Of a stretch of 49,250 nucleotides of DNA, positions 7,308-17,236 are shown in pieces. Location: assembly GCA_030427255.1 (NCBI GenBank), contig JAUHWY010000024.1, forward strand, positions 1-49,250. Reading direction: 5' to 3'. The number at the start of each line of letters is the position of its first letter. The stretch's first letter is position 1. Under the pieces are notes generated by a model. That model did not search any database and was not told the DNA's origin. It was given only the letters and a program-made list of their open reading frames with translations. This stretch comes from Bacteroidia bacterium (GTDB lineage: Bacteria > Bacteroidota > Bacteroidia > CAIKAF01). The translations under genes and the position numbers were made by a program.

Positions 7308-7450
7308 GAGGCCGTTGACGCGTTGTGTTTTCAAGGCGAATTAAGGCACGGTCAATTTAAAAGTCCGCAGTTTACTAGTTGTAAATGAGGAACTTGAGAA
7401 TTGGCCGTAACGCAAAGTCGCCGTCAGAATAGCAACGCGTCAACGGTCTC
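7308..7450 (+). repeat. ~143-bp imperfect inverted repeat
   Basis: The left arm (about 7308-7357) and right arm (about 7398-7450) are related in inverted orientation. The outer 18 nt are nearly perfect (GAGGCCGTTGACGCGTTG against GAGACCGTTGACGCGTTG) and similarity fades inward. It lies between element d and the rplQ terminator. A decayed small mobile element or a structured RNA are both possible. Confidence 0.6.
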
Positions 7451-7523
7451 ATTTTATGCCGGAGGGTAATTCAGGCCCCAAAAAACTAAAATAACATGCC
7501 TGTGGCAAGAAAAGGAATTGGAC

Positions 7524-7553
7524 AAAAAAAACCGCCTCAAATGAGGCGGTTTA
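7524..7553 (-). terminator. Terminator of the spc-alpha ribosomal operon
   Basis: Read on the minus strand, AAACCGCCTCA and TGAGGCGGTTT form an 11-bp stem with a 2-nt loop, running into a T tract. It starts about 30 nt after the rplQ stop and ends the ribosomal protein cluster. Confidence 0.9.
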
Positions 7554-7583
7554 CTTGCCATATAGGCATGATTTGTTGTTGTA

Positions 7584-8171
7584 TTATGCCTTGTCTTCCG
7601 CCTGATCGGCAGCATCGTCCTTGGCTGGCGCATCCGCTTCTTTGGATGTATCTGCCTCTTCGGCTTTGGCTTTGGCCTTGGGTGCTTTGGCCTCCTTTTT
7701 AGGCGCCTCTTCCTGGGCTTTTGCCTCCTCCGTTCCGGCTGTGGCAGCCTTACCGGCACGACGCGTACGCTTACGGGTAGAAGATTTGGCCTTTTGCTCG
7801 GTGAGTAGGTTTTCGTTGAAGTCTACCAACTCAATAAGGGCCATTTCGGCATTGTCGCCTTGACGTGCACCCAACTTAATGATGCGTGTGTAGCCGCCCG
7901 GGCGGTTAGCAATTTTAACGCCCACCTCACGGAACAGCTCAGCAACGGCATGTTTGTCGCGCAGGTAAGAAAATACCATCCGACGGGAGTGGGTATTGTC
8001 GTTTTTAGCTTTGGTGAGGATAGGCTCCACAAACACGCGCAGGGCCTTAGCTTTAGCGACGGTGGTGTGGATGCGCTTGTGCAAAATAAGGCTGTTGGCC
8101 ATGTTCATAAGCATGGCATTGCGGTGGGCAGCCTTTCTTCCTAGGTGATTGAATTTCTTTCCGTGTCTCAT
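7584..8171 (-). CDS. rplQ: 50S ribosomal protein L17 with long charged tail
   Basis: The family start [20 protein letters not shown] is clear, and residues 1 to about 120 form the normal L17 core that sits near the peptide exit tunnel. Residues 121-195 are an extra Ala/Lys/Glu-rich low-complexity tail, basic at first ([11 protein letters not shown]) and then strongly acidic ([12 protein letters not shown]). Typical L17 is about 120-130 residues; Bacteroidota homologues are often longer. This is the last gene of the alpha part of the locus, 36 nt after rpoA. Confidence 0.98.
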   Translation of the reverse strand: MRHGKKFNHLGRKAAHRNAMLMNMANSLILHKRIHTTVAKAKALRVFVEPILTKAKNDNTHSRRMVFSYLRDKHAVAELFREVGVKIANRPGGYTRIIKLGARQGDNAEMALIELVDFNENLLTEQKAKSSTRKRTRRAGKAATAGTEEAKAQEEAPKKEAKAPKAKAKAEEADTSKEADAPAKDDAADQAEDKA

Positions 8172-8207
8172 GACAAATCCATTGGGCGTTTACCGCCGTT
8201 TACGTTA

Positions 8208-9200
8208 TCAGTCTTTATCCAGTTTGTATTTGGCAACATTCATACCAAATTGCAGACCTTTGCTTTTAACTAAGTCTTCGAGTTCTACCAAAGACTTTTT
8301 ACCAAAGTTACGGAACTTAAGCAGGTCAGTCTTGTTGAACGAAACCAAATCGCCAATGGTTTCTACATCGGCAGCTTTGAGGCAGTTGAGGGCACGTACC
8401 GAAAGGTCCAAGTCAACCAATTTGGTTTTGAGCAATTGACGCATGTGAAGTGACTCCTCGTCGAATTCTTCGGTTTGCGCCTTTTCTTCCGTATCCAAGG
8501 TGATCTTCTCATCGCTAAACAAGGCGAAGTGTTGGATAAGAATCTTTGCAGATTCCTTAAGTGCTTCCTTGGGCATGATAGAGCCGTCGGTTTGCACATC
8601 AATCACCAATTTTTCGAAGTCGGTTTTTTGCTCTACCCGGTAATTTTCAATGGCATACTGCACATTTACGATAGGGGTAAAGATGGAGTCGATGGCGATG
8701 GGTCCAATTTCATCGATGAGGACCTTATTTTCGTCTGCAGGACGGTAGCCACGACCGGAATGAATGCAAAGCTCAATGTTGAGTTTTACGGAAGAGTCCA
8801 TGTGGCAAATTACCAGATCCGGATTCAGTATTTGAAAAGCGGAGGTAAATTTGGTAATGTCCCCTGCGGTGAATGCCTCGGCTCCGGAGAAGCTGATGTT
8901 AACCTTTTCGGAATCTACCGAATCAATCTGCCGCTTAAGGCGTACCTTTTTAAGGTTAAGAATGATTTCGGTCATATCTTCTACTACCCCTTTAATGGTA
9001 GAGAACTCATGATCGACGCCTTCCACCTTAACAGAGGTAATGGCGAAGCCTTCCAGGGAAGAGAGTAAGATACGGCGAAGGGCGTTACCGATGGTTATAC
9101 CATAGCCGGGCTCCAGAGGGCGGAATTCAAATTTGCCTCGGGTGTCATCTGATTCAATCATGATGACTTTATCTGGCCGCTGAAAATCTAAAATAGCCAT
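8208..9200 (-). CDS. rpoA: RNA polymerase alpha subunit
   Basis: At 330 residues the length is normal. The N-terminal dimerisation and assembly domain (about 1-230) contains [20 protein letters not shown] short acidic linker (about 235-255) leads to the C-terminal DNA-binding domain with [20 protein letters not shown] and [13 protein letters not shown]. The Arg equivalent to E. coli R265 and the following NCLKA are kept, so UP-element type DNA contact is possible. It lies between rpsD and rplQ, as in nearly all Bacteroidota. Confidence 0.99.
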   Translation of the reverse strand: MAILDFQRPDKVIMIESDDTRGKFEFRPLEPGYGITIGNALRRILLSSLEGFAITSVKVEGVDHEFSTIKGVVEDMTEIILNLKKVRLKRQIDSVDSEKVNISFSGAEAFTAGDITKFTSAFQILNPDLVICHMDSSVKLNIELCIHSGRGYRPADENKVLIDEIGPIAIDSIFTPIVNVQYAIENYRVEQKTDFEKLVIDVQTDGSIMPKEALKESAKILIQHFALFSDEKITLDTEEKAQTEEFDEESLHMRQLLKTKLVDLDLSVRALNCLKAADVETIGDLVSFNKTDLLKFRNFGKKSLVELEDLVKSKGLQFGMNVAKYKLDKD

Positions 9201-9223
9201 AAAAGGTGGACGTTTGAGCTTAA

Positions 9224-9829
9224 TTATTTAGAGTAAAGTTCGACGATGAGCTGTTCCTTAATGTTTTCAGGAATTTGCTCACGTTTTGGAGAGTTGACAA
9301 AAGTACCTTCCATGCTGTTGCGATCGAAGGATACCCAGTCCAATCCTGCTCCGGCGGAGGCCAAAGCATTTTGAATGGTGCTTAGGGATTTGGAACGCTC
9401 TCTTACGCCTACTTTATCGCCGGGACGTAAAGTTATGGAAGGGATATTGGCGACCTCCCCATTAAGGGTAATGTGTTTGTGAGAAACCAACTGACGAGCG
9501 GCATCGCGTGTAGGGGCTAAACCCAAGCGAAAAACGACATTATCCAGACGAGATTCGCAAAGCATCAACAGGTTTTCACCGGTAACGCCTTTAAGGGTAG
9601 AAGCACGGACAAACATTTTACGGAATTGCTTTTCGAGAATACCGTAGGTGTATTTTGCCTTTTGCTTTTCCATAAGTTGAATAGCGTACTCGGATTGCTT
9701 GCGGCGTCTTTTAGACGGGCCGTGCATACCGGGGCCATACTTTTTGCGCTCTAAAGCTTTGGAAGGGCCAAAGATGGGTTCTCTAAAGCGGCGGGCAATT
9801 TTTGTTTTAGGGCCTCTGTATCGTGCCAT
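9224..9829 (-). CDS. rpsD: 30S ribosomal protein S4
   Basis: S4 nucleates 16S rRNA 5'-domain assembly. At 201 residues, it starts [18 protein letters not shown]. The N-terminal region lacks the four-Cys zinc site found in some bacteria, so this is the zinc-free form. The S4 RNA-binding domain (about 92-155) has [20 protein letters not shown] and [13 protein letters not shown]. It sits between rpsK and rpoA. Confidence 0.99.
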   Translation of the reverse strand: MARYRGPKTKIARRFREPIFGPSKALERKKYGPGMHGPSKRRRKQSEYAIQLMEKQKAKYTYGILEKQFRKMFVRASTLKGVTGENLLMLCESRLDNVVFRLGLAPTRDAARQLVSHKHITLNGEVANIPSITLRPGDKVGVRERSKSLSTIQNALASAGAGLDWVSFDRNSMEGTFVNSPKREQIPENIKEQLIVELYSK

Positions 9830-9861
9830 AATATTGGATATCTATCTTTAGAAAAAATGAA

Positions 9862-10245
9862 TTAAACGCGGCGACGTTTTGGTGGACGGCAACCGTTGTG
9901 TGGCAAAGGAGTGATGTCCACAATTTCGGTGACTTCAATACCTGCATTATGGACGGTGCGGATAGCAGATTCGCGTCCGGAACCGGGGCCTTTAACGTAT
10001 ACTTTTACGCGGCGCAAGCCCAAGTCGAATGCTTCTTTAGAGCAATCGGTAGCGGCTTGTTGAGCGGCATAAGGAGTATTCTTTTTGGACCCGCGGAAGC
10101 CCATTTTACCTGCACTTGACCAAGAAATAACTTGTCCTTGGTTGTTGGTAAGTGAAATGATGATGTTGTTGAACGTTGCGCTGATGTGGCATTGTCCAAC
10201 AGCTTCCACTTTAACCTTTTTCTTATGGGTTTTTTGTTTGGCCAT
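9862..10245 (-). CDS. rpsK: 30S ribosomal protein S11
   Basis: S11 lines the mRNA path on the 30S platform. The 127-residue protein has a basic N-terminus ([15 protein letters not shown]), the conserved core [20 protein letters not shown], and the family ending [18 protein letters not shown]. The gap to rpsM is 14 nt. Confidence 0.99.
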   Translation of the reverse strand: MAKQKTHKKKVKVEAVGQCHISATFNNIIISLTNNQGQVISWSSAGKMGFRGSKKNTPYAAQQAATDCSKEAFDLGLRRVKVYVKGPGSGRESAIRTVHNAGIEVTEIVDITPLPHNGCRPPKRRRV

Positions 10246-10259
10246 CGTCGCTTAGCTAA

Positions 10260-10637
10260 TTACTTGGTTGCTTTTTTCTTGTTAGGTACCGTCTTTTTCT
10301 TACCTTTTCTGGTACGGCAATTGTTCTTGGTTTTTTGACCACGTACAGGCAGACCTACCCGGTGGCGGATACCGCGGTAACAACCGATATCCATAAGCCG
10401 CTTAATGTTGAGCTGAACTTCTGAACGAAGTGCACCTTCCACCTTAAGTTCGTTGTTAACATAATTACGGATGTTGGCCAAATCCTCATCAGACCACTCT
10501 TGTACTTTCTTATCGAAGTCAATGTTAGCGTCTGTGAGAATGCGTCGCGCCGTTTGGCGACCAATTCCGTAAATGTACGTGAGTCCGATTTCTCCCCTTT
10601 TGTTGCGGGGCAAATCTACACCTGCGATCCTTGCCAT
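10260..10637 (-). CDS. rpsM: 30S ribosomal protein S13
   Basis: S13 forms intersubunit bridges in the 30S head. The 125-residue protein starts [19 protein letters not shown] and has the helix-two-turn-helix segment [14 protein letters not shown]. The conserved [20 protein letters not shown] and a Lys-rich tail that reaches toward P-site tRNA follow. It follows rpmJ by 18 nt. Confidence 0.99.
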   Translation of the reverse strand: MARIAGVDLPRNKRGEIGLTYIYGIGRQTARRILTDANIDFDKKVQEWSDEDLANIRNYVNNELKVEGALRSEVQLNIKRLMDIGCYRGIRHRVGLPVRGQKTKNNCRTRKGKKKTVPNKKKATK

Positions 10638-10655
10638 AGTTTTGAAAAAATAGGT

Positions 10656-10772
10656 TTAGCCCTGACGTTGTTTAAACTTGGGGTTTTTCTTGTTAATCAC
10701 ATAAAGTCGTCCTTTTCTGCGGACGATTTTGCAGTCTGCGCTGCGTTTTTTTAATGAGGCACGAACTTTCAT
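10656..10772 (-). CDS. rpmJ: 50S ribosomal protein L36, 38 aa
   Basis: The minus-strand frame from ATG at 10772 to TAA at 10656 encodes 38 residues beginning [20 protein letters not shown] and ending NPKFKQRQG. Only one Cys is present, so the classic zinc ligands are missing (C-minus type), as is usual in Bacteroidota. It lies between infA and rpsM, its standard place. Confidence 0.97.
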   Translation of the reverse strand: MKVRASLKKRSADCKIVRRKGRLYVINKKNPKFKQRQG

Positions 10773-10779
10773 AATGCAC

Positions 10780-10998
10780 TTATTTGTAACGGTATACTAT
10801 ACGGCCTTTGGTCAAATCATAGGGAGACATTTGTACCCTCACCTTATCTCCGGGCAAAATGCGGATATAGTGCATCCTCATTTTTCCTGAAATATGAGAC
10901 GTAATGATGTGTCCGTTTTCAAGCTCCACGCGAAACATTGCATTAGACAATGCTTCGATAATGACGCCATCTTGTTCTATGGAAGCCTGTTTAGCCAT
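10780..10998 (-). CDS. infA: Translation initiation factor IF-1
   Basis: The 72 residues form one S1/OB fold that binds the 30S A site during initiation. It has the family pattern [40 protein letters not shown] and [20 protein letters not shown]. It sits 5 nt after map and 7 nt before rpmJ, so these three are surely co-transcribed. Confidence 0.99.
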   Translation of the reverse strand: MAKQASIEQDGVIIEALSNAMFRVELENGHIITSHISGKMRMHYIRILPGDKVRVQMSPYDLTKGRIVYRYK

Positions 10999-11003
10999 GT
11001 ATC

Positions 11004-11813
11004 TTATACAAACGTTAGATTATTGTTGTTTTTAATTGCGTTTTCAATAGCTGTGTAGCTGCTCAGCAAGTCCGGCTCGCCTTCTTGAACAGCCACGTTG
11101 TGTTCAAAGTGAGCCGAGGGTTTACCGTCTTTGGTTACAATGGTCCAACCGTCTTTTAGCACCTTCACCTGTTTTTGCCCCATGTTAATCATAGGTTCAA
11201 TTGCTAGTACCATACCTGAACGCAACACCGTTCCGGTGTTTCGCTTTCCGTAGTTAGGTACTTCAGGCGGTTCGTGCAATTCACGACCAAGACCATGTCC
11301 CACCAAATCACGCACTACACCATATCCAAAGGACTCCGTGTACTGCTGAACGGCTGCACCAATATCTCCAATTCGATTGCCGTCAATGGCTTGCGCTACT
11401 CCCAGGTAGGTGGCTTCTTTTGTCACTTTCAACAATTGAAGCTTCTCTTCACCAACCTCACCGAGAGCAAATGAATAGGCAAAATCACCGTGGAAACCTT
11501 GTTTTAATACTCCGATATCCACTGTAACAATATCGCCTTCTTTCAGCAACTCATCGGAAGGAAATCCGTGAACAACCTGTTCATTTACCGAAAAGCATAC
11601 CGAATAAGGGAATCCGTTAAAGCCTTTAAAGGCCGGAACACCTCCCATATCGCGGATGACTTGTTCGGCAAGTGCATCGATTTGAAGACCGCTGATGCCC
11701 GGGCCAATTCGACCCGCAACAGCAGCAAGTGCTTGCTCAACTACCAAAGAACTCTGTCTGCAAAGCTCAATTTCTTCTTTTGATTTTACCTGAACCATTG
11801 GTTTGGTAAACAT
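11004..11813 (-). CDS. map: Methionine aminopeptidase, type I
   Basis: It removes the N-terminal Met from nascent chains in the cytoplasm. All five metal ligands are visible in their motifs: Asp in VTVDIGV, Asp in HGDFAYSF, His in [12 protein letters not shown], Glu in LAIEPM, and Glu in FEHNVAV. The substrate-side His is in VVHGFPSD. At 269 residues the length is normal. The ATG shares one base with the secY stop (TGATG), implying coupling. A start at the internal Met of [12 protein letters not shown], five codons later, would fit the family equally well. Confidence 0.98.
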   Translation of the reverse strand: MFTKPMVQVKSKEEIELCRQSSLVVEQALAAVAGRIGPGISGLQIDALAEQVIRDMGGVPAFKGFNGFPYSVCFSVNEQVVHGFPSDELLKEGDIVTVDIGVLKQGFHGDFAYSFALGEVGEEKLQLLKVTKEATYLGVAQAIDGNRIGDIGAAVQQYTESFGYGVVRDLVGHGLGRELHEPPEVPNYGKRNTGTVLRSGMVLAIEPMINMGQKQVKVLKDGWTIVTKDGKPSAHFEHNVAVQEGEPDLLSSYTAIENAIKNNNNLTFV

Positions 11814-13144
11814 CAGATAGAAGAAGTTGGGTAACCTGCAGTCATCCTGCCCCTAACTTTTCCTGTCTTCATCAATCCGTCGTATTGACGCATTTTGAGA
11901 TAGGAATCGATCTGAGCGAGGGTATCCAGTACTACACCTACCAAAATTAGGAGAGATGTACCACCGTAAAATTGTGCAAAACCGGGATTCACATTGGCCA
12001 AAGTAGCAAAAGCGGGCAAGATAGCCACAACGGCAAGGAAAATAGATCCCGGAAGAGTAATACGGCTCAACACCGCATCAATATATTCTGCAGTCTTTTT
12101 ACCAGGTTTCACCCCTGGAATAAAGCTGCCTTCGCGCTTGAGTGCGTCGGCCATTTGTTGTGGGTTTACAATAATGGCGGTATAGAAGTAAGTGAAAATA
12201 ACCACCATTAAACCAAAGACTAGGTTATACCAAAAGCCGGTATAATCAGAGAAGGCGCGTACAAAAGCACTACCATCGTCAGCAAACCCGGCAAGAGCGA
12301 TGGGCAAAAACATAAGTGCTTGAGCAAAAATAATGGGCATTACACCGGAAGAATTCACTTTGAGGGGAAGATAACTACGCGCTCCACCGTACATGCGGTT
12401 TCCGGCCACCTTCTTAGCGGCATGAATGGGTACCTTACGTACGCCTTGCACCAACAATACAGAAACAATAATTACAGCAAGGAGAATCAACATTTCCATA
12501 AGGAAAAGAACCAATCCGCCTCCGTCCGGCTCTAACTTAGAGCGGAACTCGGTCAAAAGACCTGTTGGTAGCGTGGCTATGATACCAATCATAATAATCA
12601 AGGAAGTACCATTGCCCAAACCTCTGTCTGTAATGCGCTCACCTAGCCACATAACAAATACCGTACCTGCTACCAGAATGGTTACTGCTAATATCCACCA
12701 TGAAGTAGTGTTTGGGTGCGTAGAAGCAGGCACATATTGCGATAAATAACCGGGAGCTTGAGCCAAAGTAATCAGGACGGTAAGCCCTCGAGTAATTTGA
12801 TTCATTCGGTTTCTACCACTTTCGTCTTTCTGCAGCTTCTGGAAATAAGGTACGGCCACTCCCAAAAGCTGTATGATAATGCTGGCGGAGATGTAGGGCA
12901 TAATGCCCAAAGCAAAAATTGAAGCCTTAGCAAAGGCTCCTCCGGTCAACATATTAATCAGGTCGAGGATGTTCGCTGACTGTTGATTCTCCAATTCACG
13001 CGAAAGGGCATCTGTATCAATACCGGGAAGAATGATATACGAGCCAAGGCGATAGACAGCTACCAGAAGGAGAGTAGTTATAATACGCTCCCTGAGCTCT
13101 TCAATCTTCCAGATTTCCTTAAGTTTTTGGATCAGTTTCTTCAT
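11813..13144 (-). CDS. secY: Protein translocase subunit SecY
   Basis: This is the channel-forming subunit of the SecYEG translocon, 443 residues with ten predicted membrane helices. Diagnostic segments are ITTLLLVAVYRLGSYIILPG at helix 1, LGIMPYISASIIIQLL near the plug and lateral gate, and GERITDRGLGNGTSLIIMIG. The Arg-rich loop between helices 8 and 9 (KREGSFIPGVKPGKKTAEYI) engages SecA and ribosomes. It lies between rplO and map. Confidence 0.99.
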   Translation of the reverse strand: MKKLIQKLKEIWKIEELRERIITTLLLVAVYRLGSYIILPGIDTDALSRELENQQSANILDLINMLTGGAFAKASIFALGIMPYISASIIIQLLGVAVPYFQKLQKDESGRNRMNQITRGLTVLITLAQAPGYLSQYVPASTHPNTTSWWILAVTILVAGTVFVMWLGERITDRGLGNGTSLIIMIGIIATLPTGLLTEFRSKLEPDGGGLVLFLMEMLILLAVIIVSVLLVQGVRKVPIHAAKKVAGNRMYGGARSYLPLKVNSSGVMPIIFAQALMFLPIALAGFADDGSAFVRAFSDYTGFWYNLVFGLMVVIFTYFYTAIIVNPQQMADALKREGSFIPGVKPGKKTAEYIDAVLSRITLPGSIFLAVVAILPAFATLANVNPGFAQFYGGTSLLILVGVVLDTLAQIDSYLKMRQYDGLMKTGKVRGRMTAGYPTSSI

Positions 13145-13161
13145 CAGTCAACGATCAACAA

Positions 13162-13605
13162 TCAAACGTTCTCAGCGCTTCCACCGGCTTTTTCAATAGC
13201 CTCGGCAGCAGATTTAGAAAAGGCGTGTACCGAAACCTTAAGCGAAGCTTTAAGTTCACCTCTTCCAAGGATTTTGATTCGGTCATTTTTAGAAACCAAA
13301 CCGTTGCTTTTAAGCACTTCAGGGTTAATTTCAGTAATTCCTTTGTCGGCTAGAGCTTGAAGCGTATCCAAATTAAGTGGTTTGTATTCAACCCGGTTAA
13401 AGTTTTTAAAACCAAATTTAGGAAGACGACGTTGTATAGGCATTTGACCACCTTCAAATCCAATCTTCTTGCTGTAGCCGGAGCGGCTTTTAGCGCCTTT
13501 ATGGCCACGAGTAGAGGTGCCACCACGTGTGGAACCTTCACCGCGTCCAATACGCTTTTCGCTATGTGTGGCGCCATTAGCTGGCTTAAGTGTATGCAGT
13601 TTCAT
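13162..13605 (-). CDS. rplO: 50S ribosomal protein L15
   Basis: The 147 residues start MKLHTLKPANGATHSEKRIG. The extended Gly/Arg-rich N-terminal arm (GRGEGSTRGGTSTRGHKG) threads into 23S rRNA, and the conserved GFEGGQMPIQRRLPKFGFKN follows. It precedes secY by 17 nt, the universal arrangement. Confidence 0.99.
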   Translation of the reverse strand: MKLHTLKPANGATHSEKRIGRGEGSTRGGTSTRGHKGAKSRSGYSKKIGFEGGQMPIQRRLPKFGFKNFNRVEYKPLNLDTLQALADKGITEINPEVLKSNGLVSKNDRIKILGRGELKASLKVSVHAFSKSAAEAIEKAGGSAENV

Positions 13606-13616
13606 CTTAGAATATC

Positions 13617-13802
13617 TTAGGCTTGTTCTACTTCTACCAAGTGCTCTACCTTTTTAACCATGCCCAAAATTTGGGGGCTGGCTTGATGCTCTACAACCTG
13701 GTTCATTCGACGAAGACCAAGAGCTATTAAGGTCGCTTTTTGACGCTTAGGACGATCAATACCTGACCGAACTTGTTTAATGCGAATGGTTTGTTCTGCC
13801 AT
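13617..13802 (-). CDS. rpmD: 50S ribosomal protein L30
   Basis: The 61-residue protein starts at MAEQTIRIKQVRSGIDRPKR and contains LGLRRMNQVVEHQASP, the L30 signature. The frame is open upstream to 13964, but that part overlaps the end of rpsE and does not resemble L30, so the ATG at 13802 is used. The gap to rpsE is 10 nt. Confidence 0.98.
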   Translation of the reverse strand: MAEQTIRIKQVRSGIDRPKRQKATLIALGLRRMNQVVEHQASPQILGMVKKVEHLVEVEQA

Positions 13803-13812
13803 GACAGGTAAA

Positions 13813-14331
13813 TTAACCGTTAAATACTTTATTAATTTCAACACCACGTTCTTGAGCAACAGTAAAGGCATCGCGCAAACTGGCCAGACCTTCGATAGTT
13901 GCTTTAACAACGTTGTGCGGATTAGAAGAACCTTTGGATTTGCAAAGAACGTCTTTAACACCAACCGATTCTAAAACAGCACGCATGGCTCCACCGGCAA
14001 TAACACCGGTACCAGAAGCAGCGGGTTTCATGAAAACCTTAGAAGAGCCAAACTTAGCCACCACTTCATGAGGTAAGGTACCTTTGTAAATGGGAACCTT
14101 GATAAGGCTCTTTTTAGCATCATCAATGCCTTTGGCTATGGCTTCGGTCACTTCGTTGGCTTTACCCAAACCAAAACCTACTACCCCATCTTCGTTACCA
14201 ACCACTACAATAGCGGCAAAAGAAAAGTGCCTACCGCCTTTGGTTACTTTGGTAACACGGTTGATGGCCACCAATCGGTCTTTCAGCTCAATTTCGCTGG
14301 ACTTAACCCGTTTAACGTTCGTTTGTGCCAT
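13813..14331 (-). CDS. rpsE: 30S ribosomal protein S5
   Basis: S5 affects decoding accuracy and helicase activity at the mRNA entry. At 172 residues it has the double-stranded RNA-binding-like domain (about 14-80: [19 protein letters not shown] and [10 protein letters not shown]). The C-terminal domain has [20 protein letters not shown] and [18 protein letters not shown]. Confidence 0.99.
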   Translation of the reverse strand: MAQTNVKRVKSSEIELKDRLVAINRVTKVTKGGRHFSFAAIVVVGNEDGVVGFGLGKANEVTEAIAKGIDDAKKSLIKVPIYKGTLPHEVVAKFGSSKVFMKPAASGTGVIAGGAMRAVLESVGVKDVLCKSKGSSNPHNVVKATIEGLASLRDAFTVAQERGVEINKVFNG

Positions 14332-14339
14332 GAGATTTC

Positions 14340-14696
14340 TTAGAATTTAAGACCTGCCTTGCGGGCGCCTTCGGCCAATGCTTTAACACGACCGTGGTAC
14401 AAATAACCACCACGATCAAATTTAACTTCCGTGATACCGGCGCTTTGTGCACGCTCGGCAATAAGTTGACCCACCATTTCGGATTGCTCTACTTTGGTTT
14501 TGCCACTTCCTTCGAAGTTCTTTTCCGCTGTAGAAGCAGAAGCCAAGGTTTGGTGTGTTAGGTCATTAACCAATTGAGCATAAATCTCCTTGTTACTCCT
14601 AAACACACAGAGTCTTGGTTTTTGATCGGTACCATTTACCGACTTACGCACCCTCAGGTGAATCTTTTTGCGACGTGAATTCTTATCAACAGGCAT
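14340..14696 (-). CDS. rplR: 50S ribosomal protein L18
   Basis: L18 binds 5S rRNA in the central protuberance. The 118 residues include [20 protein letters not shown] near the N-terminus and the end motif [20 protein letters not shown]. It lies 8 nt from rpsE and 17 nt from rplF. Confidence 0.99.
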   Translation of the reverse strand: MPVDKNSRRKKIHLRVRKSVNGTDQKPRLCVFRSNKEIYAQLVNDLTHQTLASASTAEKNFEGSGKTKVEQSEMVGQLIAERAQSAGITEVKFDRGGYLYHGRVKALAEGARKAGLKF

Positions 14697-14713
14697 GTCG
14701 AAATGTTCTGATA

Positions 14714-15268
14714 TTATTTACCGGCAGATTTACCGGCCTTTTTACGAATAACTTCTCCCTGGAAGCGTACACCTTTTCCTTTGTATGGTTCAGGCTTACG
14801 TAAGCTTCTTATTTTAGCGGCCACTTGACCTACGAGCTGCTTGTCGGCAGACTTTAGCGTTACCAAAGGAGCCTTACCTTTTTCGGTTTTTGCTTCCACG
14901 CTAACTTCTTTGGGTAGTTCCAAAACAATATTGTGTGAATACCCCAAAGACAAATCAAGCAATTGGCCTTTGGCTTCGGCACGATAACCTACGCCGACCA
15001 TTTCCAAGTTAATGGTGTAACCTTCAGAAACACCTATTACCAAGTTGTTCAAGATAGAGCGATACAAACCATGCATGGCACGGTGACGAGGTTGTTCGGT
15101 AGGACGCTCAAGTGTTACCACTCCGTCTTCTACGTTCACCTTAATATCGGGGTGCACTTGTTGGGTTAAGGTGGTGTTGGCACCTTTAACAGACACTAAG
15201 TTTCCCTTGCTCACTTCAACACTAACGTTGGAAGGCAATTGAATGGGTGCTTTTCCTATTCTTGACAT
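14714..15268 (-). CDS. rplF: 50S ribosomal protein L6
   Basis: L6 sits near the GTPase-associated centre. The 184 residues begin [20 protein letters not shown] and contain two similar alpha/beta domains. The second ends with the signature [20 protein letters not shown]. Confidence 0.99.
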   Translation of the reverse strand: MSRIGKAPIQLPSNVSVEVSKGNLVSVKGANTTLTQQVHPDIKVNVEDGVVTLERPTEQPRHRAMHGLYRSILNNLVIGVSEGYTINLEMVGVGYRAEAKGQLLDLSLGYSHNIVLELPKEVSVEAKTEKGKAPLVTLKSADKQLVGQVAAKIRSLRKPEPYKGKGVRFQGEVIRKKAGKSAGK

Positions 15269-15277
15269 GAGCTTGGA

Positions 15278-15670
15278 TTAATAGATTTTACAAAGAACTT
15301 CACCACCGATATTCTTAGCGCGGGCCTCTTTGTCGGTCATAAGACCATGACTGGTAGAGACAACAGCAATGCCAAGGCCATTGAGCACCCGAGGAAGTCC
15401 TTCGGAACCGGAGTACTTACGTAGGCCCGGACGGGAAACACGGCTGAGGTGTTTAATGGCAGAAAGTTTGGTCATGGGGTGGTACTTCAAAGCAATTTTA
15501 ATGGTGCCTTGAGGACCCTCGTCAACAAACTTGTAAGACAAGATGTATCCTTGATCAAAAAGAATTTGAGTAATTCCCTTTTTGACTTTGGAGGAAGGAA
15601 TCTCAACCACACGGTGACGTGCTTTAATGCCGTTCCTTATTCGAGTTAAATAATCTGCAATAGGATCCAT
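15278..15670 (-). CDS. rpsH: 30S ribosomal protein S8
   Basis: S8 is a primary 16S binder and, in E. coli, the translational repressor of the spc operon. The 130 residues start MDPIADYLTRIRNGIKARHR and end with GIAVVSTSHGLMTDKEARA. Whether it also regulates here cannot be seen; no S8-like RNA site was identified upstream of rplE. Confidence 0.99.
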   Translation of the reverse strand: MDPIADYLTRIRNGIKARHRVVEIPSSKVKKGITQILFDQGYILSYKFVDEGPQGTIKIALKYHPMTKLSAIKHLSRVSRPGLRKYSGSEGLPRVLNGLGIAVVSTSHGLMTDKEARAKNIGGEVLCKIY

Positions 15671-15688
15671 GGTAGAATTAAAATATGA

Positions 15689-15958
15689 TTACCAACTAGC
15701 TTTGGTTACGCCAGGAATTTTGCCTTCGTTGGCCATTTTACGAAAAGTCACCCGAGAGATACCGAATTGACGCATATACCCTCTAGGACGACCGGTGAGT
15801 TGACACCGATTGTGCAACCGCACAGGTGAAGAGTTTTTGGGAAGCAAAGCCAAACCTTGGTAATCTCCCTCTTCTTTAAGCGCCTTACGTTTCGCAGCAT
15901 ACTTAGCAACTAGGCGTTGACGCTTGCGTTCACGGGCTTTCATGGATTCTTTGGCCAT
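15689..15958 (-). CDS. rpsN: 30S ribosomal protein S14 (zinc-free form)
   Basis: At 89 residues it starts [20 protein letters not shown] and has [20 protein letters not shown] and the end [18 protein letters not shown]. Only one Cys is present, so it cannot form the four-Cys site of the shorter S14 type. It lies 3 nt after rplE. Confidence 0.99.
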   Translation of the reverse strand: MAKESMKARERKRQRLVAKYAAKRKALKEEGDYQGLALLPKNSSPVRLHNRCQLTGRPRGYMRQFGISRVTFRKMANEGKIPGVTKASW

Positions 15959-15961
15959 ATC

Positions 15962-16534
15962 TTAAGCGTTTTCCGTTTGTTCGTGTTTGATATCGTTGAA
16001 AGGCATACCGAAACCTCTGAGCAAAGCATAAGCTTCCTCGTTTGTTTCCGCATTGGTCACAAAGGTGATATCCATACCATTGATACGACTTACTTTATCG
16101 ATATCAATTTCAGGGAAAATCAATTGTTCGGTAACGCCAAGATTATAGTTTCCTCTTCCATCAAATCCTTTGGCAGGAACACCTTTAAAGTCACGGACTC
16201 TAGGAAGTGCAATCGAAATTAAACGATCGAGGAATTCGTACATTTTTTCGCCTCGTAAGGTAACTTTAGCACCGATGGGCATGCCCTTCCGAAGCTTAAA
16301 GTTAGAGATGTCCTTTTTAGACTTGGTAGCAACGGCCTTTTGACCGGAGATAAGAGAAAGCTCTTGAACGGCATTTTCGACAATACGCTTGTCGGAGACT
16401 GCAGCACCTAAGCCTTGGCTTACCACAATTTTTTGAAGCCTGGGCACCTGCATGATGCTTTTGTAACCAAACTCTTTGCTTAGAGCCGGAACAATATCTT
16501 CTTTGTATTTATTAATCAGACGAGGCGCACTCAT
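15962..16534 (-). CDS. rplE: 50S ribosomal protein L5
   Basis: L5 contacts 5S rRNA and P-site tRNA. The 190 residues carry [40 protein letters not shown] and [20 protein letters not shown]. It is slightly longer than the ~180-residue norm, with a short acidic tail. The ATG shares one base with the rplX stop (TAATG). Confidence 0.99.
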   Translation of the reverse strand: MSAPRLINKYKEDIVPALSKEFGYKSIMQVPRLQKIVVSQGLGAAVSDKRIVENAVQELSLISGQKAVATKSKKDISNFKLRKGMPIGAKVTLRGEKMYEFLDRLISIALPRVRDFKGVPAKGFDGRGNYNLGVTEQLIFPEIDIDKVSRINGMDITFVTNAETNEEAYALLRGFGMPFNDIKHEQTENA

Positions 16535-16854
16535 TACTTAATAGTTTCTCCGGTTTTCTTAGAATAGCGAATCAACTTACCGGTTGATTCATCCAGTTTA
16601 CGACCCAAACGAGAGGGGGTATCTTTAACAACCACCATCAAATTGGAAATGTGAAGCGGCGCTTCTTTTTCTACAATTTTCCCTTCGGGCTGTTGGGGAG
16701 TTGGTTTGGTATGACGTTTCACCAAATTCACTCCTTCTACAAGGGCACGATTCTTTTTAAGGTCTACAGAAAGTACAGTTCCCTGTTCGCCTTTATGGTT
16801 TCCTGCCGTTACTACGACTAAATCGCCACTTTTTATTTTGAGCTTTGTGGGCAT
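16534..16854 (-). CDS. rplX: 50S ribosomal protein L24
   Basis: L24 starts 50S assembly and lies at the tunnel exit. The 106 residues contain the KOW motif near the N-terminus ([20 protein letters not shown]) and the family stretch [20 protein letters not shown]. It is 11 nt after rplN and overlaps rplE by one base. Confidence 0.99.
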   Translation of the reverse strand: MPTKLKIKSGDLVVVTAGNHKGEQGTVLSVDLKKNRALVEGVNLVKRHTKPTPQQPEGKIVEKEAPLHISNLMVVVKDTPSRLGRKLDESTGKLIRYSKKTGETIK

Positions 16855-16865
16855 AATACAATTAC

Positions 16866-17234
16866 TTAGAGCACCTCAGGTGCCAGTGAAACGATTTTCA
16901 TGAATTGCTTTTCGCGAAGTTCGCGGGCCACAGGACCAAAGATTCTGGTACCACGCATTTCGCCTTGTGCGTTGAGCAATACCACAGCGTTATCGTCGAA
17001 TCGGATGTAGGAACCATCTACACGACGGATCTCTTTACTGGTACGAACAACTACCGCTTTAGTCACAGCACCTTTTTTCATGTTACCCGAAGGAATGGCA
17101 TCCTTTACGGTAACCACGATGGTGTCTCCAATGGTAGCATACCGCTTGCGCGTACCACCCAGAACACGGATGCAGAGCACTTCCTTTGCACCACTATTGT
17201 CCGCCACTTTTAACCTGGACTCCTGCTGTATCAT
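16866..17234 (-). CDS. rplN: 50S ribosomal protein L14
   Basis: The 122-residue protein forms part of a bridge to the 30S subunit. It starts [20 protein letters not shown] and has [20 protein letters not shown] and a standard end (SLAPEVL). Only 2 nt separate it from rpsQ. Confidence 0.99.
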   Translation of the reverse strand: MIQQESRLKVADNSGAKEVLCIRVLGGTRKRYATIGDTIVVTVKDAIPSGNMKKGAVTKAVVVRTSKEIRRVDGSYIRFDDNAVVLLNAQGEMRGTRIFGPVARELREKQFMKIVSLAPEVL

Positions 17235-17236
17235 GA

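Noticed and set aside
7032-7388. Plus-strand frame of 118 residues
   Set aside because: It runs through palindromic element d and half of the large inverted repeat; the open frame comes from high GC.
1-7450. Genomic island integrated at the tRNA
   Set aside because: No integrase, and I found no second copy of the tRNA 3' end to serve as the other attachment site. The idea is kept only as a weak hypothesis in the findings.
13617-13964. Long form of L30 (115 residues)
   Set aside because: The extra N-terminal 54 residues overlap the end of rpsE and do not match the family; the short form fits L30 exactly.
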